DNA of 64,000 bases from Desulforamulus ruminis DSM 2154 (GTDB lineage Bacteria > Bacillota > Desulfotomaculia > Desulfotomaculales > Desulfotomaculaceae): positions 2,430,120 to 2,494,119 of the forward strand of contig NC_015589.1 of the NCBI RefSeq assembly GCF_000215085.1. The letters are read 5' to 3'. Shown here one piece after another: positions 1 through 9,247 of this stretch; positions within the stretch are counted from its first letter, which is position 1; every line of letters begins with the position of its first letter. The position numbers and the translations under genes are program-made. The notes under the pieces are model-generated. The model saw only the letters and a list, made by a program, of their open reading frames with translations. It had not been told where the DNA came from and searched no databases.

Positions 1-1715
1 GAGTGGAAACACTCTTGAATTCCCTGTATTTTATCCTTGTAATATTCATCCAGCCAAGATACACCCCCGGTCGCACCCAATAAGCGGTTCTGCAAAATCC
101 CTGTCAGCTTCTTTAAATGATGGCAGCCGACAGCGGGAAGATCCGGTAAATAACGACCGCATAAATCAAAGAGAAGCGAAGCTTCTGTAAACTCCAGACC
201 CTCCCGGTGTTCCTTGGGCTCCAGCGTCAAATCCTGCTGCAGGCGACTGCTTATCTCCAGCAGAACCTTGGCCAGGGGTCTTAATCCCGGGTTCTTCCAT
301 AGGGTCAAAGCCAGTTCCCTGCCCTCCTGATAAGCTCCCGACAACCACAAAGCCAGCGCCTTATGCAGGTAAACCTTTTCTAAGAATATACTGTTTTCCG
401 GCAGCAGATCGAAATAGATGAGTCCCCGTCGAAAATCGCCGCAATAAATATGGTACTTTCCCCGTTGGAATAAAATCTCCTCATAAGAATCAGTAGAAAC
501 TTCTCCCTCCAGACATTCCCTGGCCATACCGGGACTTCCCAGGGCGAACAACATCTCTGCCAAGGTCAAAGCAATAGGAGGATGGTTAAAAAATTTCTCT
601 CCTTTAAAATAATCAACCGCTCGGCGAGCTCCCTGGTTTCTCAGCAATAATAAGAATAAACTGCCCACGGGATAAAAAAACCGGTGATTTTCCCTGAGGG
701 CCTTTTCGTAACAAGCCTTTGCTTCGGCCTCTTGACCCAACTTTTCATGACAATAGCCCTTATGGTAATAGGCCAAGAAACCTCCGCTGCCCTGCATATG
801 GCTGTAATAAGCCGGCGGAACACCGCATTGGACGGACTGCTCAAGCCATTTAACCGCCAGCTTATACTCCTGCTTCTCGGACAAAGCCAGGCCCGTCAGG
901 TAATAGATATCGGTGTAGTCCGGATAGGCCAGGGCGGCCTCCTGCCCGAGACAAATGGTTTGGTCAAAGCGCCCCATGGCGTTAAGGCAAAGTAATAGAT
1001 AGCGCAGGGCCGGAGCCCGGACAAGGATATGTTCATCGGTTAGATGACGGTAAGCCTTCTGCAGCAAAGGCAGAGCCCGCCGGGGTTTACCCAGACCAAG
1101 CCACTCCACCCCCAGGTAATATTGAAGAAAAGGGTCCTCCGGATTGGCCGCACAGGCTTTTTTTAAGGACGTTAAATTACGTCCTCTTTTACGGTTTCGT
1201 TCCTGAGCGGAAACCGGAGTGTGTTGAATGTGCAGGGAATCAACCTGGCCCACCGTCTCTTTTTTCTGAATGACTACTTGCTCATGAATGGGGCCGGTAA
1301 AAAAATACTCTTTTTTATTTTTAAACAGGCGAAGCACTAAAAAGCGATTGTACTCTCCCGTTTGCTCGTTAATTTGATAATCCAGCGGCAGCATGTAGGC
1401 CTCGATTCGGGGATCCCGGGAAAGAATTTCTTTTAAATGCCCTGTCGGGCAGACCAATCGCTCATCGGCATCCAAGGATAAAATCCATTCTCCTGTGGAC
1501 TGGCCAATGGCATAATTGCGGGCTTCACTAAAATTTCCCTGCCATGGAAAAGGATATATTTTGTCCGTGTAGCCCGCTGCAATATGCAGCGTGTGATCCG
1601 TTGAACCGGTGTCCACGATGACAATTTCATCAACATGATCCTTCACGCTGTCCAGGCAGGCCGCCAAATAATGGGCTTCATTCCTTACAATCATGGCTAA
1701 GGTAATGGTACTCAT
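1..1715 (-). CDS. Glycosyltransferase family 2 with TPR repeats, 3' end cut by window
   Basis: The frame stays open from an ATG at 1715 to the window edge, giving at least 571 codons. The N-terminus (MSTITLAMIVRNE) and the motifs VDTGSTD and LDADE are those of a GT2 nucleotide-sugar transferase; the acidic residues bind the sugar nucleotide and metal. After about residue 200 the protein becomes helical and TPR-like, with recurring YY-x-G patterns. The start codon overlaps the stop of the upstream gene (ATGA), so the two paralogues are translationally coupled. The acceptor is unknown. The divergent surface-type protein at 3798 suggests a cell-surface or spore-surface substrate, which is inference. 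Confidence 0.85.
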   Translation of the reverse strand, partial: MSTITLAMIVRNEAHYLAACLDSVKDHVDEIVIVDTGSTDHTLHIAAGYTDKIYPFPWQGNFSEARNYAIGQSTGEWILSLDADERLVCPTGHLKEILSRDPRIEAYMLPLDYQINEQTGEYNRFLVLRLFKNKKEYFFTGPIHEQVVIQKKETVGQVDSLHIQHTPVSAQERNRKRGRNLTSLKKACAANPEDPFLQYYLGVEWLGLGKPRRALPLLQKAYRHLTDEHILVRAPALRYLLLCLNAMGRFDQTICLGQEAALAYPDYTDIYYLTGLALSEKQEYKLAVKWLEQSVQCGVPPAYYSHMQGSGGFLAYYHKGYCHEKLGQEAEAKACYEKALRENHRFFYPVGSLFLLLLRNQGARRAVDYFKGEKFFNHPPIALTLAEMLFALGSPGMARECLEGEVSTDSYEEILFQRGKYHIYCGDFRRGLIYFDLLPENSIFLEKVYLHKALALWLSGAYQEGRELALTLWKNPGLRPLAKVLLEISSRLQQDLTLEPKEHREGLEFTEASLLFDLCGRYLPDLPAVGCHHLKKLTGILQNRLLGATGGVSWLDEYYKDKIQGIQECFH

Positions 1716-3676
1716 GAAGGACAGACCTCCTCCGGGCAAAGAGTCATTTCACCCTGGTTCCCGTCATGTTCCTTCTTCAGCCTCTTCCTCCATTCTTCAT
1801 AAAGCTGAATTTGTTGAATATAATATGCCGGTTGGTCCGGGTCCTGCTCAATGGCATAACGGTAATGAAGTTCAGCTTCCGTGAAATTGCCCAGTTCCTG
1901 ATGGCTTTCCGCCAGAAGAAAATGAACCTCTCCGTTGCGTTTTTGGGTTAAATATTCTTCCGCAAGCTCCACGGCTTTCTCCAGGTAGCCATATTTGCGG
2001 TAAAGCAGGATAACGTCCCATTTCCAAGGGGCTAGGCATTCAGGGGCCACTGGTGACAGGATCTCTTCCGCCTTTTGGGGCTCCTTCAGATCAAGCAATC
2101 TTTTCAGGATATCCAGCAGAAGAATTATTCCCTCTTCACCCAGGGTTATTTTCCGCTGGGTTTTCCGGTTCTCCTGGGCCTTAACCACCAGTTTTAAAAC
2201 ATTGTCCGTATCTTTTGATAACCCCATCTGACGCAGGGTCTCTACAATTTCACGCACCTTTTTCCTTTTCCCCTGCAGCCAAAAGCAAAACAATTCATTT
2301 ACTTTTACCTGAGGATAAAGCGTGCTTTCCGCAGTGTAGCCGCTTAATATGCGCAAGGCTTCCAGAAAACGTCTCTCCTGAATCAGGCAGTAGGCCTTTT
2401 GAAATAAAAATTCCTCCGACGCTACACCCCATTGCATAAGGTCATTCAAAAAATCCAATGTGAGCCTGTAGGCGTCCTGTTGAAAAAAGATCTCCGCCAA
2501 TAACAGGGTAGCCTGGGGAGTGCTGAAGTCTAGTACCTTTTTCAAACATTCTCTGGTATATTCAGGATTTAAGCGGGGATCCAGAATTTTTACGATTTTT
2601 TCCAGGGACGGTCGAAAATCCGGGTTATCCCTTAGACTCTCAAGATAATAGCGCAGTGCTTCTTCCTGATTTAAAAAAAATTCGGCAATTTCTCCCAGAT
2701 GATATAGAGAACGGAAACCCCGGACTCCCCCGAAGGAAGCATATTGCGGGGGCTGCTCCGGTAAAGCAACCGCCTGGGAAAAGAGCTCCGTAGCTTTGGC
2801 ATATTGCTTTAATTCCATGCAGCAGCGTCCCCCATAATAATAAAGGTCCGCATAATCAGGGAAAAACCGCAGTGCCTGACGGATTACCTCCAGGGCCTTA
2901 GCCGGCTGCCCGGAGGAAGCATAAGCCATGGTGATGTATCTTAGTAACTTGGGGAAAAAAATGGTTTGTGGATCAATCCCATTGGCTACCTCTATAAAAA
3001 CCGCTGCAGCTTCATCATATCTTTCGAACCTAAAAAGCTCTACTCCATAATGATAGCGCAGCAAATCATTTTCCGGCTGTTGTTCCAGTTCCCTTTGAAT
3101 GATTCTCAAATTTCTATTTTTTTTATCCTTTTCATCAATCTGACGGTCTAAATAGCCATAATGAAAAATTTTGATATCATTGGCAATACGGTAAGCTGCC
3201 TGTGGGTTCTTCTCCAGGATGACGTCCACCATCTGCTCGTGAATCGCACCCCGAAAACGATATTCCGGCCTGTTTCTAAAAAGCCGGAAGACTAAATCCG
3301 GGCAGGTCTCCACCCAGCCCTCTTTTCCGATATAGTTAATAATCTTAATAAAATAACCCTCCACTTGTTCCTCAGCAGTATATTGGACCAGCCTATCCCT
3401 GCTTTCCCGGGCCAACTCCTCATCCGCATCTAAAAATAAAATCCAGTCCCCGGTAGCGTACGTTAAGGAAACATTCCGGGCCTCACCGAAATGATCCTTC
3501 CAGGTAAAGGAGTAAACCCTGGCTCCCATTTCCCGTGCGATCCGGGGTGTTTCATCCGTTGAACCCGTATCCACCACAATGATTTCATCCACAAGACCCG
3601 CAACACTTTCCAGGCACCGTCCGATGTTTTCTTCTTCATTTCTGACAATCATGCATAAACTAACCCGGTTACCCAT
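1712..3676 (-). CDS. Glycosyltransferase family 2 with TPR repeats
   Basis: An N-terminal GT2 domain (SLCMIVRNEEENIG, VDTGSTDET, LFLDADEE) is followed by about 400 residues of TPR-like helices. I place the start at the ATG at 3676 because AGAAGGAG lies just upstream and the protein then begins directly with the GT2 strand. An in-frame extension to 3805 would run into the divergent gene and adds no recognisable residues. It is a paralogue of the next gene downstream, with a 4-bp overlap. Proteins of this build transfer sugars to cell-envelope or protein acceptors; the substrate cannot be read from sequence. Confidence 0.87.
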   Translation of the reverse strand: MGNRVSLCMIVRNEEENIGRCLESVAGLVDEIIVVDTGSTDETPRIAREMGARVYSFTWKDHFGEARNVSLTYATGDWILFLDADEELARESRDRLVQYTAEEQVEGYFIKIINYIGKEGWVETCPDLVFRLFRNRPEYRFRGAIHEQMVDVILEKNPQAAYRIANDIKIFHYGYLDRQIDEKDKKNRNLRIIQRELEQQPENDLLRYHYGVELFRFERYDEAAAVFIEVANGIDPQTIFFPKLLRYITMAYASSGQPAKALEVIRQALRFFPDYADLYYYGGRCCMELKQYAKATELFSQAVALPEQPPQYASFGGVRGFRSLYHLGEIAEFFLNQEEALRYYLESLRDNPDFRPSLEKIVKILDPRLNPEYTRECLKKVLDFSTPQATLLLAEIFFQQDAYRLTLDFLNDLMQWGVASEEFLFQKAYCLIQERRFLEALRILSGYTAESTLYPQVKVNELFCFWLQGKRKKVREIVETLRQMGLSKDTDNVLKLVVKAQENRKTQRKITLGEEGIILLLDILKRLLDLKEPQKAEEILSPVAPECLAPWKWDVILLYRKYGYLEKAVELAEEYLTQKRNGEVHFLLAESHQELGNFTEAELHYRYAIEQDPDQPAYYIQQIQLYEEWRKRLKKEHDGNQGEMTLCPEEVCPS

Positions 3677-3797
3677 CTTTGCGCTCCTTCTGTATTTTTT
3701 TGTAATAAAATATGCATTTGCGGTGGAACTTTCCACACCTGTCAGAAATATTGTATTAAAGGCATATTTTGCCAATCGTAATAAGGAGGAATAATCA

Positions 3798-4559
3798 GTG
3801 CCCAATTTTAAAATCTTTCAGGACAATCCAGATTACGCCAGGATAAAAATCTACGGCAATAACAATATACCCTTTAACACGGATGCAACCGGAAACCTGG
3901 GGATTACATCAGAAGGTCTGGCCGTTACCGCCCCGGTTGGCGGTTTAGCCATTACACCTCCCAGCGAAGGGATGACCATCACATCCACCGGTTTGGCGGT
4001 CACTGCTCCGGCCAACGGGCTTACCGTTACCGCCCCGGCCAGCGGTTTATCCATTACGCCCCCTACCGATGGCTTAACCATCACATCCACCGGTCTGGCG
4101 GTCACTGCTCCGGCCAACGGGCTTACCGTTACCGCCCCGGCCAGCGGTTTATCCATCACGCCGCCCACCGAAGGCTTACTGATTACCTCTACCGGGTTGG
4201 CGGTAACGGGTACTCTGTCGACAACTCTGGCTACCACCGACGTATCCACCGTCATAGCAAACATTACAGACATCGACGGATCTCCTGACGCAACCTATAA
4301 TGTTTTGGGCATCGCCACCTGGACCTTTGGGGTGGTTAACGAATCCACCGAGGACAACGCGCAGGCTCTGGTTAAGCTCCAGCTCAGTCCGGACGGCACC
4401 AATTGGATGGATGATGTCAGCTATACCACCATCAATCAGAACTCCTTGGCAACCTTTGTAGCGACCCCCTTCCTGAAATACGCCAGGTTGTACTATGCAG
4501 CCGTTAATGCAGCCAGCGCCGTCACCTTAAACATCTTCTTCCAAGGTCAGACCTCTTAA
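3798..4559 (+). CDS. Repeat-rich surface-type protein (resembles DUF6385 proteins)
   Basis: The gene starts at GTG 3798 behind AAGGAGGA and encodes 253 residues. Residues about 30-135 are Thr/Ala/Pro-rich units of about nine residues (GLxVTAPAx, GLSITPPTx), which suggests a beta-rich stalk or solenoid. The C-terminal about 110 residues form a compact domain (TDVSTVIANITDIDGSPDAT, then a Trp-rich stretch) that I associate with DUF6385-type proteins of spore-forming Firmicutes, though no search was run. There is no signal peptide or anchor. It is divergent from two GT2-TPR genes, and its Thr-rich repeats could be their glycosylation target (inference). Confidence 0.7.
   Translation: MPNFKIFQDNPDYARIKIYGNNNIPFNTDATGNLGITSEGLAVTAPVGGLAITPPSEGMTITSTGLAVTAPANGLTVTAPASGLSITPPTDGLTITSTGLAVTAPANGLTVTAPASGLSITPPTEGLLITSTGLAVTGTLSTTLATTDVSTVIANITDIDGSPDATYNVLGIATWTFGVVNESTEDNAQALVKLQLSPDGTNWMDDVSYTTINQNSLATFVATPFLKYARLYYAAVNAASAVTLNIFFQGQTS
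3975..4178 (+). repeat. 102-bp tandem repeat inside the DUF6385-like gene
   Basis: Two nearly identical 102-bp units (3975-4076 and 4077-4178) each encode a 34-residue block of the TAP/TPP repeat. They differ at a few mostly synonymous positions. Recent unit duplication or contraction is expected at such a locus. Confidence 0.9.
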
Positions 4560-4597
4560 ACACAGCCTAGATCCGGAACTTTCCTTTAGTCAAATAA

Positions 4598-4638
4598 GGG
4601 CTGCTGCAAAAGAACCAAAAGGTTTCTTTGCACAGCCC
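4598..4638 (+). terminator. Hairpin after the DUF6385-like gene
   Basis: GGGCTG-C-TGCAAA on the left pairs with TTTGCACAGCCC on the right, with a small bulge and a short A-rich loop. It lies 40 bp after the stop at 4559. The T-tract is poor, so this may act as a processing or stability hairpin. Confidence 0.5.
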
Positions 4639-4691
4639 CTTGGCGCCCAATTATAAATTAGTTTTTGTGACACGCCGTTTCTAATTTTAAA

Positions 4692-4710
4692 GGGACTGCT
4701 AAGCAGTCCC
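4692..4710 (-). terminator. Bidirectional terminator between convergent genes
   Basis: GGGACTGCT and its complement AAGCAGTCCC form a near-perfect stem. On the minus strand it follows the YkgJ gene stop and is trailed by TTTAAAATT. It could also serve the plus strand. Confidence 0.65.
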
Positions 4711-4723
4711 CTTAATGTATTAT

Positions 4724-5440
4724 TTATAACATTTTTCCTATCCCGGCTAAAACTTGCTCATCATTTAAGTGATTTTCCAGCCAGGTAAAGGCATATTTCA
4801 TCAGTGCTTCATCATCATGCTGAAGGTCCCCGGGCAAATCCTCCGGCTTACAACCCATGACTGTGGGGCCTGTTAAAAGCATTTTCCTGAAACGATCCAA
4901 ATCGTAACAGGCGATAAAGATCATGTCCATCCGAACCTTCTCCAGAAATGGGTCCTTTAACGCTTTTATCTTTAAAGGAATCCCGCCAAATAAATCTTCG
5001 GTTTCATTATAAATTTCAAGCCCCTGGTTGTCCATCCATCCCTTCACGGTCCATTCCCGGGCTTCTTTTAAACCATGGCAACGGGAAGGTTCAAAGGCAA
5101 TGCCATATTCTCCTTTACCCCGGACTTCCACCGGAGCCATTCTGCAGGACCAGGGACGCACAGAATATACCTGGCACCCGTAATCGGTAATAAAAGGACA
5201 AACCAGGTTATCTTCCCTCATCTTTAATACCACCACCGGAAATCCGGAACCGGGCACCCTTAAAACGTGAGTATGCCGCTCCAGAAATTCGCCCGATGAC
5301 AACCCCAATTGATTTTTCATGCGCAGTACGTCATAAGGAGTCAAAAAAATATTGATGTCCCTGCAGCATTGTTTAAAACATGCCAGTTGTTCGTGGCAGG
5401 AAAAACGAAATGTACCGTTGATGGTTAAGTTTTGGCCCAT
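4724..5440 (-). CDS. YkgJ family cysteine-cluster protein
   Basis: This 238-residue protein carries the cysteine pattern of the YkgJ/CxxCxxCC family: CHEQLACFKQCC near residue 15, then CPFITDYGC and YSVRPWSCR about 60-80 residues later. The family is thought to bind zinc or an Fe-S cluster and its biochemical role is poorly defined. The ATG at 5440 is preceded by AGAGGAG. The gene stands alone on the minus strand, and the eut genes lie upstream with an 88-bp gap. No partner is evident. Confidence 0.85.
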   Translation of the reverse strand: MGQNLTINGTFRFSCHEQLACFKQCCRDINIFLTPYDVLRMKNQLGLSSGEFLERHTHVLRVPGSGFPVVVLKMREDNLVCPFITDYGCQVYSVRPWSCRMAPVEVRGKGEYGIAFEPSRCHGLKEAREWTVKGWMDNQGLEIYNETEDLFGGIPLKIKALKDPFLEKVRMDMIFIACYDLDRFRKMLLTGPTVMGCKPEDLPGDLQHDDEALMKYAFTWLENHLNDEQVLAGIGKML

Positions 5441-5528
5441 AAAACTGCTCCTCTACCTGTTTATCTTTTTATTTATTATAGCACAATCCTTAACCTAACA
5501 CAGACAGGCAGGGAAATAAAAGGATTCT

Positions 5529-6998
5529 TTACGGATCCCTTTCAAAAATCAATGTTTTGATCACCACCGGAACGGTGCTCCCATCCATAATGGGAATTCC
5601 GATGTCAATGTAGTCGCCGTCCTCCACACGGATTTGATCTAAACAGATAACATCACACCTTTTTCTCGTTAATAGAACCCTTAAAGACTGTCCCAAAACT
5701 TTGGCGCAATCTTCTTCCAGTATTAAAACCAAGGGTTGTGACTTGGCATAGTCCTTTGTAACCTGGATAATCACGGCTGCAATTTCCTGTATTTTTTTAA
5801 AGCCAACTCTACCAAGACCTTTTAAAGCGATGGCAACGGGTTCTTGAAATCCTTCCGACCTGTAAGGCCATAATTGCCCTGCCAAGCCCTGGCTCATCTC
5901 CACTTGACTTAGCGGCACTTCGTCCGGAAAGGGCTTTATCACCGGAATGTTGCGCATGGGCAGCCGTTCAGGTGCAATATCGATGGTGCTGCCGCTTAAG
6001 TTCATAGTATGGGAACCTGCCCCAATAACCGTAGCCCGGAGGGTCTCTCTGGGCCTGACCAATTGCCAGGATTCATGATCAAAGTTTTCTTTAATGGCCC
6101 GTCCCAATAATGGGCCAATATCTCCAAAACGGCTACACTCTTGAACATTCCGGATTTCCTTCCCGGAATAAATAAAATCAGCCACGCCTCCGGAAAAGGT
6201 AACATAATGAATCGGGTAGTCCAGCCGAAGAGAGGGCCCCATGAGGATGCGGCTGGTCACGGGAGGCAGTAATCCGGGCTTTAATAAATTTCTGATTGCC
6301 CTGGCCATGTTTACGGTTAGGGCTTTAAGGGCTTCCAACTCTAATCCTTTTCCTACTTCCCAGCACTGTCCCCCTTCTTCCAGGATAATCTTTGCGGCAG
6401 GGGCCAAATATTGGATGAATTCTCCACCGGGATCCAATTCCACCAAACGTCCGCCTATATTGACACAGGTAGCATCAATGACTCTCCCTTCCCTAAACAC
6501 CGCCAGATTGGAAGTTCCTCCACCCACATCGATATTCAGAACCACCCGGTGAAATTCGGAGGACATGGCGGCTGCTCCGGCACCCCTGCCGGCCAGAACC
6601 GATTCCAGTAAAGGCCCGGCGGTAGCGACCACGAAATTTCCGGCATAACCGGCCAGGGCCTCGGACAGACTCCTGGCGTTTTCTTTTTTTGCGGTTTCGC
6701 CGGTGATAATCACCGCTCCGGTATCCACCTGCTCCGGGCCAAGCCCGGCCTTTTGATATTCCCGAGCAATGATTTCGGTAACCCCCTGGGCGTCAATCCT
6801 TTCTCTAGTCAATAGCGGGGTAAAATAAACCTCACTGCGGTAAAGGATTTCTTTGCCTGTGATCGACATGTGGGGAACCATTGAACCGGGAGCTGTGTTG
6901 CATACCGATATGCGGCTGACAACCATTTGGGTGGTGGTAGTACCCACGTCAATACCCACACTGGTCATTTCCTCCATCTGCTTGGCCGTACTTAGCAC
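5529..6998 (-). CDS. eutA: Ethanolamine ammonia-lyase reactivating factor EutA
   Basis: This is an actin/Hsp70-like ATPase of 489 residues. The phosphate-binding segment GIDVGTTTTQMV is near the N-terminus and a second glycine-rich strand, NIDVGGGTSNLAVF, near residue 170. EutA exchanges damaged cobalamin out of EutBC using ATP. It is the last gene of the permease-eutB-eutC-eutA run. The start is unclear: GTG 6998 sits on top of the AAGGAGG box and is too close to it, ATG 6977 is rather far, and an ACG (6987-6989) has the best spacing. Confidence 0.9.
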   Translation of the reverse strand: MLSTAKQMEEMTSVGIDVGTTTTQMVVSRISVCNTAPGSMVPHMSITGKEILYRSEVYFTPLLTRERIDAQGVTEIIAREYQKAGLGPEQVDTGAVIITGETAKKENARSLSEALAGYAGNFVVATAGPLLESVLAGRGAGAAAMSSEFHRVVLNIDVGGGTSNLAVFREGRVIDATCVNIGGRLVELDPGGEFIQYLAPAAKIILEEGGQCWEVGKGLELEALKALTVNMARAIRNLLKPGLLPPVTSRILMGPSLRLDYPIHYVTFSGGVADFIYSGKEIRNVQECSRFGDIGPLLGRAIKENFDHESWQLVRPRETLRATVIGAGSHTMNLSGSTIDIAPERLPMRNIPVIKPFPDEVPLSQVEMSQGLAGQLWPYRSEGFQEPVAIALKGLGRVGFKKIQEIAAVIIQVTKDYAKSQPLVLILEEDCAKVLGQSLRVLLTRKRCDVICLDQIRVEDGDYIDIGIPIMDGSTVPVVIKTLIFERDP

Positions 6999-7006
6999 CT
7001 CCTTGC

Positions 7007-7789
7007 TTACTGTAAGGCAAGCTTAACCCCACTGGCTTTCGCATCGTACATTTTCTTTAATACGGTGGCCAGATGAGCTCCCGCCTCCGCGGGAGGCGTA
7101 CCTCCTTTGTGAATGTTGGAAACCACCGTGTGGTCTGCCATCAAGGTATCTTGATCGGGCTTATAAATCATGTACGCACTCATGCTGGCGGAAGTCCCCA
7201 AGCCGGGTCTTTCGCCCACCAGCAGTACAACCACCTCAGCCTCCAGGGCTACGCCGATAACATCCATAACCGCCACTCGCCCATATTTTACAAAAATATC
7301 GGTACCCACTTTCAGATCATAAGCCGCCAGTCCCTGCTTAAGGGCCGGCAGAATGTCTTCTAAATTAGCTTCAATGGCTTTAGAGCTTAGACCATCGGCA
7401 ATGATGATCTGCACCTGAGGTTGAAACAAGCATTCTTGGCGAATTTTCTCCAATTCCTCTTCTGAAAGCACTCTGCCTAAATCCGGCCGGGTTAAATACT
7501 GGTCTTTATTCTTAACCTTGGTCTGAACCCTAACCAGATTAAAATCCGCTAAAAATTCTTCGCTAACTTCCTTAAATACGGAATCTTGGGCGGTGGCGTG
7601 GTCCGCCCTGAAGCGAAGCAGCGTTCTGGTGAGCGGCCTGGGACCGCTGCGCCAAACACCGATTCTGGCAGGAGTGCTTTGCTTGAAAAACTCCAGAGCA
7701 GCCCGGTCTTTGGGTTCAGGTATTAATATTTCCTTTTGCAAATCTACTGCCGCCAGGTCTTCCATCCCTTGGGCTTCCTTTTCATTCAT
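7007..7789 (-). CDS. eutC: Ethanolamine ammonia-lyase small subunit EutC
   Basis: The 260-residue product matches the small subunit of adenosylcobalamin-dependent ethanolamine ammonia-lyase: TPARIGVWRSGPRPLT near residue 40, an RFRADHATAQD segment, and the C-terminal block GERPGLGTSASMSAYM. With EutB it converts ethanolamine to acetaldehyde and ammonia and holds part of the cobalamin site. The start overlaps the eutB stop by 4 bp (ATGA), consistent with 1:1 subunit synthesis. No microcompartment shell genes are present in this locus. Confidence 0.95.
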   Translation of the reverse strand: MNEKEAQGMEDLAAVDLQKEILIPEPKDRAALEFFKQSTPARIGVWRSGPRPLTRTLLRFRADHATAQDSVFKEVSEEFLADFNLVRVQTKVKNKDQYLTRPDLGRVLSEEELEKIRQECLFQPQVQIIIADGLSSKAIEANLEDILPALKQGLAAYDLKVGTDIFVKYGRVAVMDVIGVALEAEVVVLLVGERPGLGTSASMSAYMIYKPDQDTLMADHTVVSNIHKGGTPPAEAGAHLATVLKKMYDAKASGVKLALQ

Positions 7790-9168
7790 TTAACAGCACT
7801 CCCTTGGCGGGTGAATATGGAAGGATCTCCTGCCTTTGGCGTAAGGCAGCCCTTTTCCATTAACCCCATCTTCTCCATCCACTTTTCAAATTCAGGCAGG
7901 GGGCGCAGACCCATTAACTGACGTAAGGTGGCTGCATCATGAAAACTGGTGCATTGATAATTCAACATCACATCGTCGCCCATGGGAATTCCCATAAAAT
8001 AATTTACGCCGGCCGATGTGAGTAAAACCGCAAGATTCTCAATATCATTCTGATCCGCTTTCATGTGATTGGTGTAACAGGCGTCAACCCCCATGGGAAC
8101 GCCGGTGAGCTTGCCCATAAAATGATCCTCCAACCCCGCCCGGATTACCTGCTTGGCATCATACAAATATTCCGGACCGATGAAACCCACCACGGTGTTA
8201 ACCAGGAAGGGCTGGAATTGTTTCGCTAAACCGTAACAACGAGCCTCCAGCGTCACCTGATCTACATCCTTATGGGCATCGGAAGAGAGCTCCGAGCCCT
8301 GGCCGGTTTCAAAATACATGATGTTGGGGCCGGTACCGCGGCCATACTTCAGACCGATCTCTCTTGCTTCCTTTAAAATGGCCACATTAATACCAAAGGC
8401 GTCGTTGGCAGCCTGTGTTCCTGCCAAACTCTGGAAAATAAGATCCCCCGGCGCCCCTTTTTCAATGGCCTTCATCTGGGTTGTTACATGGGATAATACA
8501 CAGACCTGGGTGGGTATCTCCCACTGCTGTACGAAATGATACATGGTTTCCAGCGATCGGGTGGTGCTGGCTACCGTATCCTCCACAGGGTTTAGGCCAA
8601 TCAAGGCATCGCCTACCCCATAGGTTAAGCCCTCCCGCATGGAACTCAGAATTCCTTCGGGACGATCCGTAGGATGATTGGGTTGTAAGCGCATGCCCAG
8701 GCAGTTAACCAACCCGTTGCTGGTATTGCAGTGGGCCGTGACCGGCACTTTCTTTGCTCCATAAATCAGGTCCAGGTTAGACATGAGCTTGGCCACGGCG
8801 GCCACCATTTCGCTGGTTAAACCTCTGCTGACCCGGCGGATACCATTGGCATCCGCAGAATCACAGAGTATGAATTCCCTCAGTTGTCCCACGGTCCATC
8901 CTTTAATATCGTTATAAACCGACTGGTTGATCCCGTCGTAAATGGTTCTTGTAACTTCATCCTCTTCATAGGGTATAACCGGGTTGTTATAAATATCTTC
9001 CAAAGTAAGCTCACTCAATACAATTTTGGCCGCTACCCGCTCCCCGGCGGATTTTGCCGCTATACCGGCCAAAACATCCCCTGATTTCTCCTCATTGGCT
9101 TTAGCCAGCACCTCCCGAATATCCCGGAAAGAAAAAATCTGTCCAAAAAGCATGGTCTTCAACTTCAT
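7786..9168 (-). CDS. eutB: Ethanolamine ammonia-lyase large subunit EutB
   Basis: At 460 residues it has the usual EutB length and reads as the TIM-barrel catalytic subunit: LKTMLFGQIFSFRDIREVLAKANEEKSGD-like N-terminus, the substrate segment VTAHCNTSNGLVNCLG, and FETGQGSELSSDAHKDVDQ. It cleaves ethanolamine through a cobalamin radical mechanism. It follows the permease gene after an 80-bp gap holding a hairpin, and it is coupled to eutC. ATG 9168 is preceded by GGGGAGGAAC. Confidence 0.96.
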   Translation of the reverse strand: MKLKTMLFGQIFSFRDIREVLAKANEEKSGDVLAGIAAKSAGERVAAKIVLSELTLEDIYNNPVIPYEEDEVTRTIYDGINQSVYNDIKGWTVGQLREFILCDSADANGIRRVSRGLTSEMVAAVAKLMSNLDLIYGAKKVPVTAHCNTSNGLVNCLGMRLQPNHPTDRPEGILSSMREGLTYGVGDALIGLNPVEDTVASTTRSLETMYHFVQQWEIPTQVCVLSHVTTQMKAIEKGAPGDLIFQSLAGTQAANDAFGINVAILKEAREIGLKYGRGTGPNIMYFETGQGSELSSDAHKDVDQVTLEARCYGLAKQFQPFLVNTVVGFIGPEYLYDAKQVIRAGLEDHFMGKLTGVPMGVDACYTNHMKADQNDIENLAVLLTSAGVNYFMGIPMGDDVMLNYQCTSFHDAATLRQLMGLRPLPEFEKWMEKMGLMEKGCLTPKAGDPSIFTRQGSAVK

Positions 9169-9209
9169 TCACTGTTCCTCCCCCGCTGCCATCCGGCATA
9201 GGCATGGTG

Positions 9210-9242
9210 GATGTTCCGGCAGCTACGGGCTACCGGAACATC
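9210..9242 (-). promoter_or_regulatory. Intercistronic hairpin between permease gene and eutB
   Basis: GATGTTCCGG and CCGGAACATC form a perfect 10-bp stem with a 13-nt loop. There is no T-tract on the minus strand, so it fits mRNA end protection or partial attenuation better than full termination. Confidence 0.5.
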
Positions 9243-9247
9243 AAACA

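Noticed and set aside
166-348. Small minus-strand frame within the first 1.7 kb
   Set aside because: It lies inside the partial GT2-TPR gene in another frame and has no ribosome site.
3851-4273. 140-codon minus-strand frame opposite the repeat protein
   Set aside because: It is the antisense shadow of the 102-bp repeats; its Val/Lys/Pro pattern mirrors the plus-strand repeat.
5441-5528. Cobalamin riboswitch for the eut genes
   Set aside because: Neither this gap nor the other eut spacers shows a B12-box-like core; control by EutVW explains the locus better.
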